DNA from: an uncultured Lachnospiraceae bacterium | GTDB lineage: Bacteria; Bacillota; Clostridia; Lachnospirales; Lachnospiraceae | Assembly (NCBI GenBank): GCA_937910785.1 | Contig: CALDLG010000153.1 | Coordinates: forward strand, 1-12,687 | DNA length: 12,687 bases | Direction: 5' to 3' | Part shown: positions 6,268 through 12,687 of the stretch, piece after piece | Position numbering within the stretch: position 1 is the first letter of the stretch | Layout of the letters: every line of letters begins with the position of its first letter | Translations under genes and position numbers: made by a program | The notes under the pieces: model-generated | Databases searched by the model: none | What the model was told of the DNA's origin: nothing | The model's input: the letters and a program-made list of their open reading frames with translations, nothing else

Positions 6268-9024
6268 ATGTATGAAATGAAAACAGCGGCAGAAACCATT
6301 CGGCTGCTGCATTCCGACAGAGAGAATGGGCTGGACAGGCGGGAAGCGCTCCAAAGAAGAGCAAGGCAGGGGGCGAACCGGCTGCGGGAGCAGGAGGGAA
6401 AAAGCGTCTGGCAGATGATTCTGGGACAGCTGAACGACCCTCTGATCCTGATTCTGATCGTGGCAATGGCAATCTCACTTCTGCTTGGGGAAGCCGGTGA
6501 CGCGGTCATTATCGTGACGGTAGTTGTTTTAAATGCCGCGATCGGTGTGATTCAGGAAGGAAAAGCAGGTAAGGCGGTAGAGGCTTTAAAGAAGATATCC
6601 TGTCCGCAGGCAGTGGTCATCCGGGATGGAAAGACCATGAAAATATCCGCCGAAGAGCTTGTTACGGGAGACATTGTCTTATTGGAGGCCGGAAATATGG
6701 TGCCGGCGGACATGCGTCTGTTCGAAACCCAGGGCCTACATATTGAAGAGTCTACCCTTACGGGAGAGTCTGCCCCGGTAGAAAAAACCGCGGATTCCGT
6801 AGAGTCGTCCCAGGGGGATAACAGCAGTGAAAATATGGCTTATATGTCCACTTATGTGACGAGGGGGAGAGGAAAGGGAGTCGTAACCGAGATCGGTATG
6901 GATACCCGTATCGGCCATATAGCGAATATGCTGCATGAGACGAGGGAGAAGCTGACGCCCCTCCAGATCAAACTGGGAGAGCTTGGCAAGGTTCTGAGCA
7001 TTCTTGCCGTTGCGGTCTGTGCGCTTCTTTTTGTGATTGCCGTCTGGCAGAAACGCAATGTGGGGGAGATGCTTTTAACGTCCGTTTCCCTGACGGTTGC
7101 GGCGGTGCCGGAGGGACTGCCCGCGATCGTGACGATCGTGCTCGCGCTGAGCGTATCGAGAATGGTGCGGGCCAGAACGATTGTGCGGAAGCTTTCCTCG
7201 GTGGAGACGCTCGGAGCGGTGGATATCGTCTGTTCGGACAAGACCGGTACGCTGACGCAGAACCGGATGACGGTCACGGAATGCTATCTGGATGGCCAGA
7301 TGACGGAAAAGGATAAGTTTTCCGGCCTTTTTGCGGAGCGGCTGTGGCAGGGAGCGGAATGGGAAAAAAGCAGCAGGGCGCATTTTCTGCTGGGATGCAT
7401 TCTGTGCAATGACGGAACCTCCTCCGCCGGGGGAGATCTGGGTGATCCGACGGAGATGGCTCTGATTCACATGGCGGAAGGCTGTGGAATCCGGGTCGAT
7501 GAGCTTCGGGCGAGGTTTCCAAGGCAGGAGGAAAGGGGATTTGATTCCGAAAGAAAAATGATGACCACCTCCCATCTGATGCGGGGGATGCAGGAAGGAA
7601 GCCGGATGAATTCCTATTCCAAGGGAGCGGCTGAGAAAATACTGGAGCGCTGTACCTCTTTTTACCGGAACGGCAGACAGTGTCCCATGCGCGACGGGGA
7701 CAGAAATTCGCTGGCGGCCGTGCTGGACGGGCTGATGAACGCGGGGCGGAGAGTGCTCGCCGTAGCGATGAAGCCGGGAGGCGGGCTGCAGGAGTCGGAC
7801 ATGGTTTTCCTGGGCTTCGTCAGCATGCAGGACCCGGTCAGACCGGAAGCGGTGGAGGCCGTAGAGGAATTCCGGAAGGCAGGCGTTTCCACGGTAATGA
7901 TTACCGGAGATCACAGGAATACCGCTTTTTCCATTGCAAAAGAGCTGCGGATCGCGCAGTCGCCCGCAGAATGCATTTCCGGGCGGGAGCTGGATGCAAT
8001 GGAGGAGACGGTCTTCCTGAAAAAACTGCCACAGCTTAAGGTTTTCGCCAGAGTGACGCCGGAGCACAAGGTAAAGATCGTAGAGGGCTTTAAAAAGCTT
8101 GATAAGACAGTGGCGATGACGGGAGACGGCGTGAATGACGCACCATCCCTGCAGGCGGCCGACATCGGGATCGCCATGGGGAAGAACGGTACGGATGTGG
8201 CGCGCAATGCCGCCGATTTCGTGTTGATGGATGATAATTTTGCGACGATTCATCTGGCCATCAGGGAGGGCAGGGGAATTTATGAGAATATCAGGAAATC
8301 GGTGCTATTCCTGCTATCCTCCAATCTGGGAGAAATCATGACGATGCTCGTTACGATCATCGCCCGTTTTCCGAGTCCTCTGAAGGCGAGTTTTATCCTC
8401 TGGATCAATCTGATTACGGATTCGCTTCCCGCACTCGCGCTGGGGGTGGACGATAACGAAACGGATCTGCTGATGAAAGAGCCGCCGAGACGGAAGGGAG
8501 AATCTCTTTTTGCAAAGGGCGGACTTCTCTGCGTGCTTTGTTATGGTCTGGTGATCGGCGGCGTGAGCCTTGCCGCCTTTCTGAAAGTGCCTTATGACAG
8601 GCTGATGGCGGAAAATATGCCAATAAGTTTACATAATATTATAGAAAGCTACCGGATTTCAGCGGTTCTCGTAAAGGCGCAGACGCATGCTTTTACGGTA
8701 CTTGGCATGAGCCAGCTGTTCCATGCGGTCGGCATGAGGGATGTGAACCGTTCGATTTTCCGGATGAACCATAAGAAGAATCCTTTTATGATACTGGCGC
8801 TTGTATTCGGTCTGCTTTTACAGTTTGCGGTGACGGAGATCGATCCGCTCATTGCGCTCTTTGGTACGGTGAAGCTGGAATGGATGGAATGGGGGCAGCT
8901 TCTGGCGCTGTCTTTAACGCCGGTAATCGTTCATGAGCTGCTCGTGGCTGTGCATTACGGAATGGAAAAAAGGGGCTCTACAGAAACGTGCCAAATGCCA
9001 GCAGCAGAAGAAACAGCCCGCTGA
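6268..9024 (+). CDS. Cation-transporting P-type ATPase, Ca2+ (P2A/P2B) type
   Basis: Membrane pump that uses ATP to move a cation, most likely exporting Ca2+. It has 918 residues. In order: cation-ATPase N-terminal domain (1-50); TM1-2 (about 57-95); actuator domain with LTGES (164-168); TM3-4 with PEGLP at 281-285; phosphorylation motif SDKTGTLT (323-330, D324 phosphorylated); nucleotide-binding domain with KGA (452-454); hinge MTGDGVNDAP (617-626); TM5-10 (about 676-896). Ca2+-ligand positions known from SERCA look conserved: E282 in TM4, N686 and E689 in TM5, N714, T717 and D718 in TM6. This favours Ca2+ over Na+/K+, although Mn2+ transport occurs in related pumps. GAGGAGG at 6253-6259, 8 nt upstream, supports the ATG. 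The last 15 or so residues form a hydrophilic tail encoded where the gene overlaps ytaF. Confidence 0.95.
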   Translation: MYEMKTAAETIRLLHSDRENGLDRREALQRRARQGANRLREQEGKSVWQMILGQLNDPLILILIVAMAISLLLGEAGDAVIIVTVVVLNAAIGVIQEGKAGKAVEALKKISCPQAVVIRDGKTMKISAEELVTGDIVLLEAGNMVPADMRLFETQGLHIEESTLTGESAPVEKTADSVESSQGDNSSENMAYMSTYVTRGRGKGVVTEIGMDTRIGHIANMLHETREKLTPLQIKLGELGKVLSILAVAVCALLFVIAVWQKRNVGEMLLTSVSLTVAAVPEGLPAIVTIVLALSVSRMVRARTIVRKLSSVETLGAVDIVCSDKTGTLTQNRMTVTECYLDGQMTEKDKFSGLFAERLWQGAEWEKSSRAHFLLGCILCNDGTSSAGGDLGDPTEMALIHMAEGCGIRVDELRARFPRQEERGFDSERKMMTTSHLMRGMQEGSRMNSYSKGAAEKILERCTSFYRNGRQCPMRDGDRNSLAAVLDGLMNAGRRVLAVAMKPGGGLQESDMVFLGFVSMQDPVRPEAVEAVEEFRKAGVSTVMITGDHRNTAFSIAKELRIAQSPAECISGRELDAMEETVFLKKLPQLKVFARVTPEHKVKIVEGFKKLDKTVAMTGDGVNDAPSLQAADIGIAMGKNGTDVARNAADFVLMDDNFATIHLAIREGRGIYENIRKSVLFLLSSNLGEIMTMLVTIIARFPSPLKASFILWINLITDSLPALALGVDDNETDLLMKEPPRRKGESLFAKGGLLCVLCYGLVIGGVSLAAFLKVPYDRLMAENMPISLHNIIESYRISAVLVKAQTHAFTVLGMSQLFHAVGMRDVNRSIFRMNHKKNPFMILALVFGLLLQFAVTEIDPLIALFGTVKLEWMEWGQLLALSLTPVIVHELLVAVHYGMEKRGSTETCQMPAAEETAR

Positions 9025-9613
9025 GCCAGGAAAGCTCAAAGGAACATTTCCGGGCGATAAGCAGGCCGGAAAGATAGCCGAGCGAAAAGAGCAGAAAGTG
9101 AAAGAAGGCGGCCGAGAGAAACAGGACCGTCAGCGAGGTTACCTGACAGGAAAAGGCCATACTGGCAAGCACGCTGTCAAGGGAAAGAGCGAGACTTAAA
9201 AAAAATGCTTCTTTGCCGCTTAAAACCTGAACCTCCTGCCGGTTGGCTTCCTCCGGAGAAAAATATATGGTGAAAATAATGTTAAGCTGACTGATCTTAC
9301 AGGTCCAGTTTCCGATGATGTCCGGGTAGGCTCCGGCCAGATGACGGATCAGGCTTTCAAGCAGTTTGGCAAGGCCGAGGAAAAACAACAGAAGGAATGA
9401 CAGAACGGAAAAGAGATGCGCCGGAAAAAGCGAGAAGAGCAGGGAACCGATCCGGGTCATAAGCGTGATAAAAGCCGAAGGAACAACGATAAGGAAAACT
9501 GCCGAAAGAGGTTTGATGTGAACTCTGGAAGCTCCATAGGAAAAGCCTGCGCTCAGGGAATCGACCGAAACGGCCAGAAGAAAAAGCAGCACAGGGAGGA
9601 ATGCTGAAAACAT
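8978..9613 (-). CDS. ytaF: Sporulation membrane protein YtaF (MntP-like transporter fold)
   Basis: Integral membrane protein of 211 residues in the YtaF family, which belongs to the MntP/cation-efflux-like superfamily and is linked to sporulation in Bacillus. Two internally related halves each begin with an Asp-Ser motif in a membrane helix: AVSVDSLSAGFSYG (14-27, D18) and ALSLDSVLASMAF (142-154, D146), as in MntP. Hydrophobic helices lie at about 3-25, 36-60, 66-88, 135-155, 161-185 and 195-211, with a polar linker at 95-130. CCTCC at 9621-9625 reads GGAGG on the minus strand, about 7 nt before the start, and supports the ATG ending at 9613. The gene converges on the ATPase gene and overlaps it by 47 bp. 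The substrate is unknown; Mn2+ efflux is only an analogy. Confidence 0.85.
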   Translation of the reverse strand: MFSAFLPVLLFLLAVSVDSLSAGFSYGASRVHIKPLSAVFLIVVPSAFITLMTRIGSLLFSLFPAHLFSVLSFLLLFFLGLAKLLESLIRHLAGAYPDIIGNWTCKISQLNIIFTIYFSPEEANRQEVQVLSGKEAFFLSLALSLDSVLASMAFSCQVTSLTVLFLSAAFFHFLLFSLGYLSGLLIARKCSFELSWLSGLFLLLLAFGTFL

Positions 9614-9645
9614 GGCGCTGCCTCCAAATATCTTTTATGAATTTA

Positions 9646-9662
9646 ATTTATCATATGTAAAT
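9646..9662. promoter_or_regulatory. AT-rich palindrome in the ytaF/nuclease divergent region
   Basis: ATTTA (9646-9650) and TAAAT (9658-9662) flank a 7-nt centre that contains CATATG. It overlaps ATCATA (9650-9655), which on the minus strand reads TATGAT and could be a -10 box for ytaF. It might be an operator; no regulator can be named, and AT-rich palindromes arise by chance. Confidence 0.25.
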
Positions 9663-9696
9663 CTTTGGAAATTGACTGTACGCAAATCCCGAAAAA

Positions 9697-9705
9697 TGTT
9701 ATGAT
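9697..9705 (+). promoter_or_regulatory. Extended -10 promoter of the nuclease-DHFR-kinase cluster
   Basis: TGTTATGAT fits the extended -10 pattern TGnTATAAT with one mismatch in the hexamer. It lies 23 nt before the ATG at 9729. TTGACT at 9672-9677 is a good -35 sequence, but 22 nt away is too far for normal spacing, so the promoter probably depends on the TG extension. Confidence 0.5.
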
Positions 9706-9728
9706 AAAAAGAAAAGGGAGGACTGCCT

Positions 9729-11327
9729 ATGGAACTGATGTTTATCGGAGCGGACCACGAGGTGACCGGAAGCTGTCACTATCTTCAGATTAACGGGATC
9801 AATCTTCTGGTGGATTACGGAATGGAGCAGGGGATGCAGACTTATCAGAGCTGTGAACTGCCGGTGGAGCCTGCGAGGATCGATTATATTCTGCTGACGC
9901 ATGCCCATATCGATCATTCCGGCATGCTGCCGTTTCTGTATGCGAGAGGTTTTCGGGGAAGCATTTATACGACGGATGCGACGGCGGATTTGTGCAGCAT
10001 TATGCTGCGGGACAGCGCGCACATACATATGCAGGAGGCGGAGTGGAAGAACCGTAAGGCGAAAAGAAGCTCGGATAATGCATTGGTAGAACCCCTTTAT
10101 ACGATGGAAGATGCGGACGGGGTGATCAAAAGGCTGGTTCCCTGCGACTATGAGAAAAAGATCGAAATAGGTCCCGGCATTGTTGTTCGGTTTACGGATA
10201 TCGGGCACCTGTTAGGCTCCGCCAGCATTGAGGTCTGGGCGACGGAAGGAGATATTACGAAGAAGCTGGTTTTTTCGGGCGATATCGGCAACAGGGGCCT
10301 TCCGCTGATGAAAGATCCTCAGATGACAAAGGAAGCCGATTATGTCATTATGGAATCCACTTACGGCGACAGAAACCACAGCGAGGAAAAGGTCGATTAT
10401 ATCGGAGAGCTTGTAAAAATACTGAAAAGAACCTTTGACGGGGGCGGAAACGTAGTCATTCCCTCCTTTGCGGTGGGCAGGACGCAGGAGCTTCTCTATT
10501 TTCTCCGGCAGATCAAAGAGGAACGGCTTGTGAAAGGGCATGAGAACTTTCCGGTTTATGTGGACAGCCCGCTTGCGGTGGAAGCGACCGGCATCTTTCA
10601 GAGAAACAGCGAGGAATGTTTTGATGAAGAGGCGATGGAGCTGATCCGGAAGGGCATCAATCCGATTACATTTCCGGGGCTGCATCTTGCGATCACGAGC
10701 GACGAGTCAAAGGCGATCAATTTCGAGAATACGCCGAAGGTCATTATTTCCGCGTCGGGCATGTGCGAAGCCGGAAGAATCAGGCATCACCTGAAACATA
10801 ATCTGTGGCGGAAAGAGTGCACGGTTCTTTTCGTCGGTTACCAGGCGATGGGCACTCTGGGCCGGGCGATTATAGAGGGTGTCAGGGAAGTGAAGCTTTT
10901 CGGGGAAACGATCGAAATCCGCGCGGAAATTGCTCAGCTGGCGGGCATGAGCGGCCATGCGGACAAGGCGGGACTGCTGTGCTGGATAAACGGATTTGCG
11001 CAAAAACCGGAGAAGGTTTTTGTCGTACACGGGGATGACCGGAACTGCAAGCTTTTTACGGAATGTCTGAGGGCGGAGCATGGACTGGACGCATATGCGC
11101 CTTACAGCGGCACCAGATACGACCTGGCGGCAGGCCGGTTTCTGTACGAGGCAGAGCCCGTTATGCTCAGGAAAAAAGGCCATATTCTGTCCGATGTCTT
11201 CGCAAGACTGGTGGCAGCAGGACAGCGGCTTATGGCGGTTATTTATAAGAACGAAGGCGGCGCGAACAAGGATCTGGCCAGATTCGCGGATCAGATCAAT
11301 GCGCTGTGTGATAAATATGAAAAGTAG
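9729..11327 (+). CDS. Beta-CASP metallo-beta-lactamase-fold nuclease, RNA-type (CPSF73/Ysh1-like)
   Basis: Predicted zinc-dependent RNA-processing nuclease, 532 residues, cytosolic. The metallo-beta-lactamase part shows THAHIDHSG (57-65: H58, H60, D62, H63), GHLLGSA (159-165, H160) and SGDIG (183-187, D185). The beta-CASP insert begins around MESTYGDR (208-215, E209 as motif A), with PSFAVGRTQELLY at 245-257. Motif B is MSGHAD (407-412, H410) and motif C is VVHGD (432-436, H434). All metal ligands and CASP motifs are present, so it should be active. It resembles stand-alone bacterial beta-CASP proteins rather than RNase J, which is longer and has another C-terminal domain. About 50 residues after 480 form an unassigned helical tail. 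GGGAGG near 9715-9720 is the ribosome binding site. DHFR follows after 41 nt. Confidence 0.9.
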   Translation: MELMFIGADHEVTGSCHYLQINGINLLVDYGMEQGMQTYQSCELPVEPARIDYILLTHAHIDHSGMLPFLYARGFRGSIYTTDATADLCSIMLRDSAHIHMQEAEWKNRKAKRSSDNALVEPLYTMEDADGVIKRLVPCDYEKKIEIGPGIVVRFTDIGHLLGSASIEVWATEGDITKKLVFSGDIGNRGLPLMKDPQMTKEADYVIMESTYGDRNHSEEKVDYIGELVKILKRTFDGGGNVVIPSFAVGRTQELLYFLRQIKEERLVKGHENFPVYVDSPLAVEATGIFQRNSEECFDEEAMELIRKGINPITFPGLHLAITSDESKAINFENTPKVIISASGMCEAGRIRHHLKHNLWRKECTVLFVGYQAMGTLGRAIIEGVREVKLFGETIEIRAEIAQLAGMSGHADKAGLLCWINGFAQKPEKVFVVHGDDRNCKLFTECLRAEHGLDAYAPYSGTRYDLAAGRFLYEAEPVMLRKKGHILSDVFARLVAAGQRLMAVIYKNEGGANKDLARFADQINALCDKYEK

Positions 11328-11331
11328 ATGA

Positions 11332-11358
11332 CAGCGGGCCGAAAAGTGCGGCCGGCTG
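11332..11358 (+). other. Hairpin touching the DHFR ribosome binding site
   Basis: Arms 11332-11341 and 11349-11358 pair over 9 bp with one central G-G mismatch (CAGC/GCTG outside, GGCCG/CGGCC inside) around a 7-nt AAAAGTG loop. No T-run follows. The 3' arm runs straight into the GGGGAAGGA that must serve as the folA ribosome binding site (11358-11366), so the fold could limit translation initiation. Confidence 0.5.
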
Positions 11359-11368
11359 GGGAAGGAAT

Positions 11369-11875
11369 ATGGTCACTGATATGAATCTGATTGTGGCGGT
11401 GGATAATAACTGGGCTATTGGCTGCAAAGGAAGCCTGCTTGTGAGCATTCCAAACGATCATAAGGCGTTCCGTCGGGAAACGGCCGGCAGGGTGGTGGTG
11501 TTCGGAAGGAAAACGCTCGCTACTTTTCCACAGGGAATGCCGCTTGCGGACAGAACGAACATTATCCTGTCCGGAGATCCGGATTACCGGGTAAAAGGGG
11601 CGGTCGTAGTGCACAGCAAGGAGGAGCTTCTGGAAGAGTTGAAGAAATATCCGGAAGATGAGATATATGTAATCGGAGGGGAAAGCATATATCGTATGCT
11701 GCTGCCATACTGTCAGACGGCGCATGTGACGAAGATTGACCACGCCTATGAGGCGGATGCCTATTTTCCCAATCTCGACGAGTCGGAGGAATGGGAGATC
11801 ACCGCGGACAGCGAGGAGCAGACCTATTTTGATATTGCGTACAGCTTTGTGAAATATGAACGCAAAAAGGCCTGA
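11369..11875 (+). CDS. folA: Dihydrofolate reductase
   Basis: Reduces dihydrofolate to tetrahydrofolate with NADPH, supplying one-carbon carriers for thymidylate, purine and methionine synthesis. It has 168 residues, a normal length. Visible motifs: LIVAVDNNWAIG (7-18), SIPNDHKAF with the catalytic acid D30, the NADPH-binding GRKTL (46-50), DRTNIILS (61-68) and the conserved IGGESIY (102-108). The usual LPW before the catalytic Asp reads LLV (23-25), so the conserved Trp is absent. Start choice is uncertain: ATG 11369 is only 2 nt after AAGGA but about 7 nt after the GGGG at 11358-11361; ATG 11381 gives the canonical MNLIVAV N-terminus but is 14 nt away. No thymidylate synthase is present. 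The kinase gene follows after 24 nt. Confidence 0.93.
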   Translation: MVTDMNLIVAVDNNWAIGCKGSLLVSIPNDHKAFRRETAGRVVVFGRKTLATFPQGMPLADRTNIILSGDPDYRVKGAVVVHSKEELLEELKKYPEDEIYVIGGESIYRMLLPYCQTAHVTKIDHAYEADAYFPNLDESEEWEITADSEEQTYFDIAYSFVKYERKKA

Positions 11876-11899
11876 AACATCTATAAGGAGAGAAGTTAT

Positions 11900-12687
11900 A
11901 TGGGAGAAGAGAAGAAACAGGAGCGGAGAAGCGGCTTTACTTCCAAACTGGAAAAACAGGCGGTATCGCTGCTTCTTGCCAAGGATGAACTGGAAAAAAA
12001 GAATATTGAGCTGGAAAATGCCATGATCGACGCCAGAAAGGCAAGTCGGGCAAGAGATATTTTTCTTGCCAATATGTCCCATGAGATCCGGACGCCGATC
12101 AATACGATGCTTGGATTGAACGAGCTGATTCTGCGGGAGAGTCAGGATGAAACGATCCGGGGCTATGCGCTCGATATCAAGCAGGCGGGGACGGTGCTTC
12201 TGTCGCTCGTCAGCGATATTCTGGATTTCTCCAAACTGCAGTCGGGGAAAATGGAACTTGCGGAGGGAACCTATGACATCAGTTCTCTTTTAAACGATCT
12301 GATCAACAGTGTTTCCATTCCGCTGCGAAAGAAGAAGCTTCGTCTGTCCCTCGATATTGCATCGGACATTCCCTATAAATTATCGGGCGATGAGGTGCAT
12401 CTTCGCCAGATCATCGGTAATCTTCTGTCCAATGCCGTAAAATATACGCAGACCGGAACGGTAACGCTGCATCTTGGCTGGGAAGACCAGGGGAACGAAA
12501 AGCTTCTGTTAAAGATTGCGGTTGAGGATACCGGAGTCGGCGTAAAGGAAAAGGATATCAAAAGGATCTTTGAGACTTTCAACAGACTGGATATGGAAGC
12601 GGGCAGGAGCGAGGAAGGAACGGGACTCGGACTGGCCGTAACGCATCAGCTGGTCGATATGATGGGCGGTAAGCTGGAGGTAAAGAG
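11900..12687 (+). CDS. Histidine kinase, partial (runs off the right edge); probable soluble or hybrid type
   Basis: The first 262 residues of a two-component sensor kinase. The sequence starts with a charged, probably coiled-coil segment (about 15-50), then the HisKA H-box FLANMSHEIRTPINTM (55-70) with the phosphorylated H61, a dimerisation helix to about 115, and a HATPase_c domain: N-box NLLSNAVKY (174-182), G1 box DTGVG (210-214), F-box IFETF (223-227) and G2 box GTGLGLAV (240-247). There is no signal peptide, membrane segment or sensor domain before the H-box, so input must come from a partner or from domains beyond the window. The H-box style is that of hybrid kinases that often carry receiver and Hpt domains, but this cannot be checked here. 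AAGGAGAG at 11885-11892 lies 7 nt before the ATG. The 24-nt gap after folA suggests co-transcription. Confidence 0.9.
   Translation, partial: MGEEKKQERRSGFTSKLEKQAVSLLLAKDELEKKNIELENAMIDARKASRARDIFLANMSHEIRTPINTMLGLNELILRESQDETIRGYALDIKQAGTVLLSLVSDILDFSKLQSGKMELAEGTYDISSLLNDLINSVSIPLRKKKLRLSLDIASDIPYKLSGDEVHLRQIIGNLLSNAVKYTQTGTVTLHLGWEDQGNEKLLLKIAVEDTGVGVKEKDIKRIFETFNRLDMEAGRSEEGTGLGLAVTHQLVDMMGGKLEVK

Noticed and set aside
7075..8253. 392-codon open frame antisense to the P-type ATPase
   Set aside because: It lies wholly opposite a conserved coding sequence, is rich in His/Arg/Pro as expected for an antisense shadow, and shows no known motif.
8933..9199. Plus-strand open frame over the ATPase end and ytaF
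   Set aside because: Lys/Gln/Gly-rich translation of antisense ytaF sequence; ytaF has clear family motifs.
9672..9705. TTGACT plus TATGAT as a normal sigma-A promoter
   Set aside because: The 22-nt spacing is too long; the TG extension before TATGAT is a better explanation.
11291..12082. 263-codon open frame antisense to the DHFR and kinase genes
   Set aside because: It spans two well-supported genes and their spacer on the opposite strand, with no recognisable domain.
1..12687. CRISPR array, insertion sequence, phage or defence system
   Set aside because: No regularly spaced direct repeats, transposase or integrase motifs, terminal repeats or defence-type domains were seen.

Overview
The window looks like chromosomal DNA of a spore-forming Clostridia member, most plausibly Lachnospiraceae. 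The pointers are a paired glgC/glgD, a YtaF-type sporulation membrane protein, a clostridial-type dihydrofolate reductase whose usual LPW motif reads LLV, strong GGAGG-type ribosome binding sites and a base composition near half G+C by eye. No transposase, integrase, phage gene, tRNA, rRNA or CRISPR array was seen. Most of it reads as ordinary core genome.

Layout. (1) Bases 1-2971, plus strand: the 3' part of an iron-sulfur flavoprotein of the GltD/dihydropyrimidine dehydrogenase type, then hypA (nickel metallochaperone), then a roughly 240-residue protein I do not recognise. (2) Bases 3144-5488: glgC and glgD, overlapping by 7 nt and encoding the two ADP-glucose pyrophosphorylase subunits of glycogen synthesis. 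(3) A long hairpin with an A-run on one side and a T-run on the other (about 5523-5610), followed almost at once by greA (5643-6146). (4) A Ca2+-type P-type ATPase (6268-9024) whose 3' end overlaps by 47 bp the end of the convergent ytaF gene (8978-9613, minus strand). (5) Divergent from ytaF: a beta-CASP metallo-beta-lactamase-fold nuclease (9729-11327), a dihydrofolate reductase (11369-11875) and the 5' part of a histidine kinase (11900 to the right edge), closely spaced and probably co-transcribed.

How the parts relate. GlgC and GlgD should act as one enzyme. The first cluster suggests a redox enzyme with a metal-delivery protein, but no hydrogenase or other nickel enzyme is visible, so the role of HypA is open. 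The ATPase and YtaF are both membrane proteins of ion-transporter-like families and are locked together by their overlapping 3' ends. The nuclease, DHFR and kinase have no obvious shared pathway.

Non-coding structure deserves more attention than the genes. Several short spacers between genes hold GC-rich hairpins without T-runs, placed just before ribosome binding sites. The hairpin before greA leaves no room for a promoter after it, so it may be a leader terminator. I found no convincing new defence, mobile or biosynthetic system; the best leads are the hypA cluster with its unknown protein and the greA leader.
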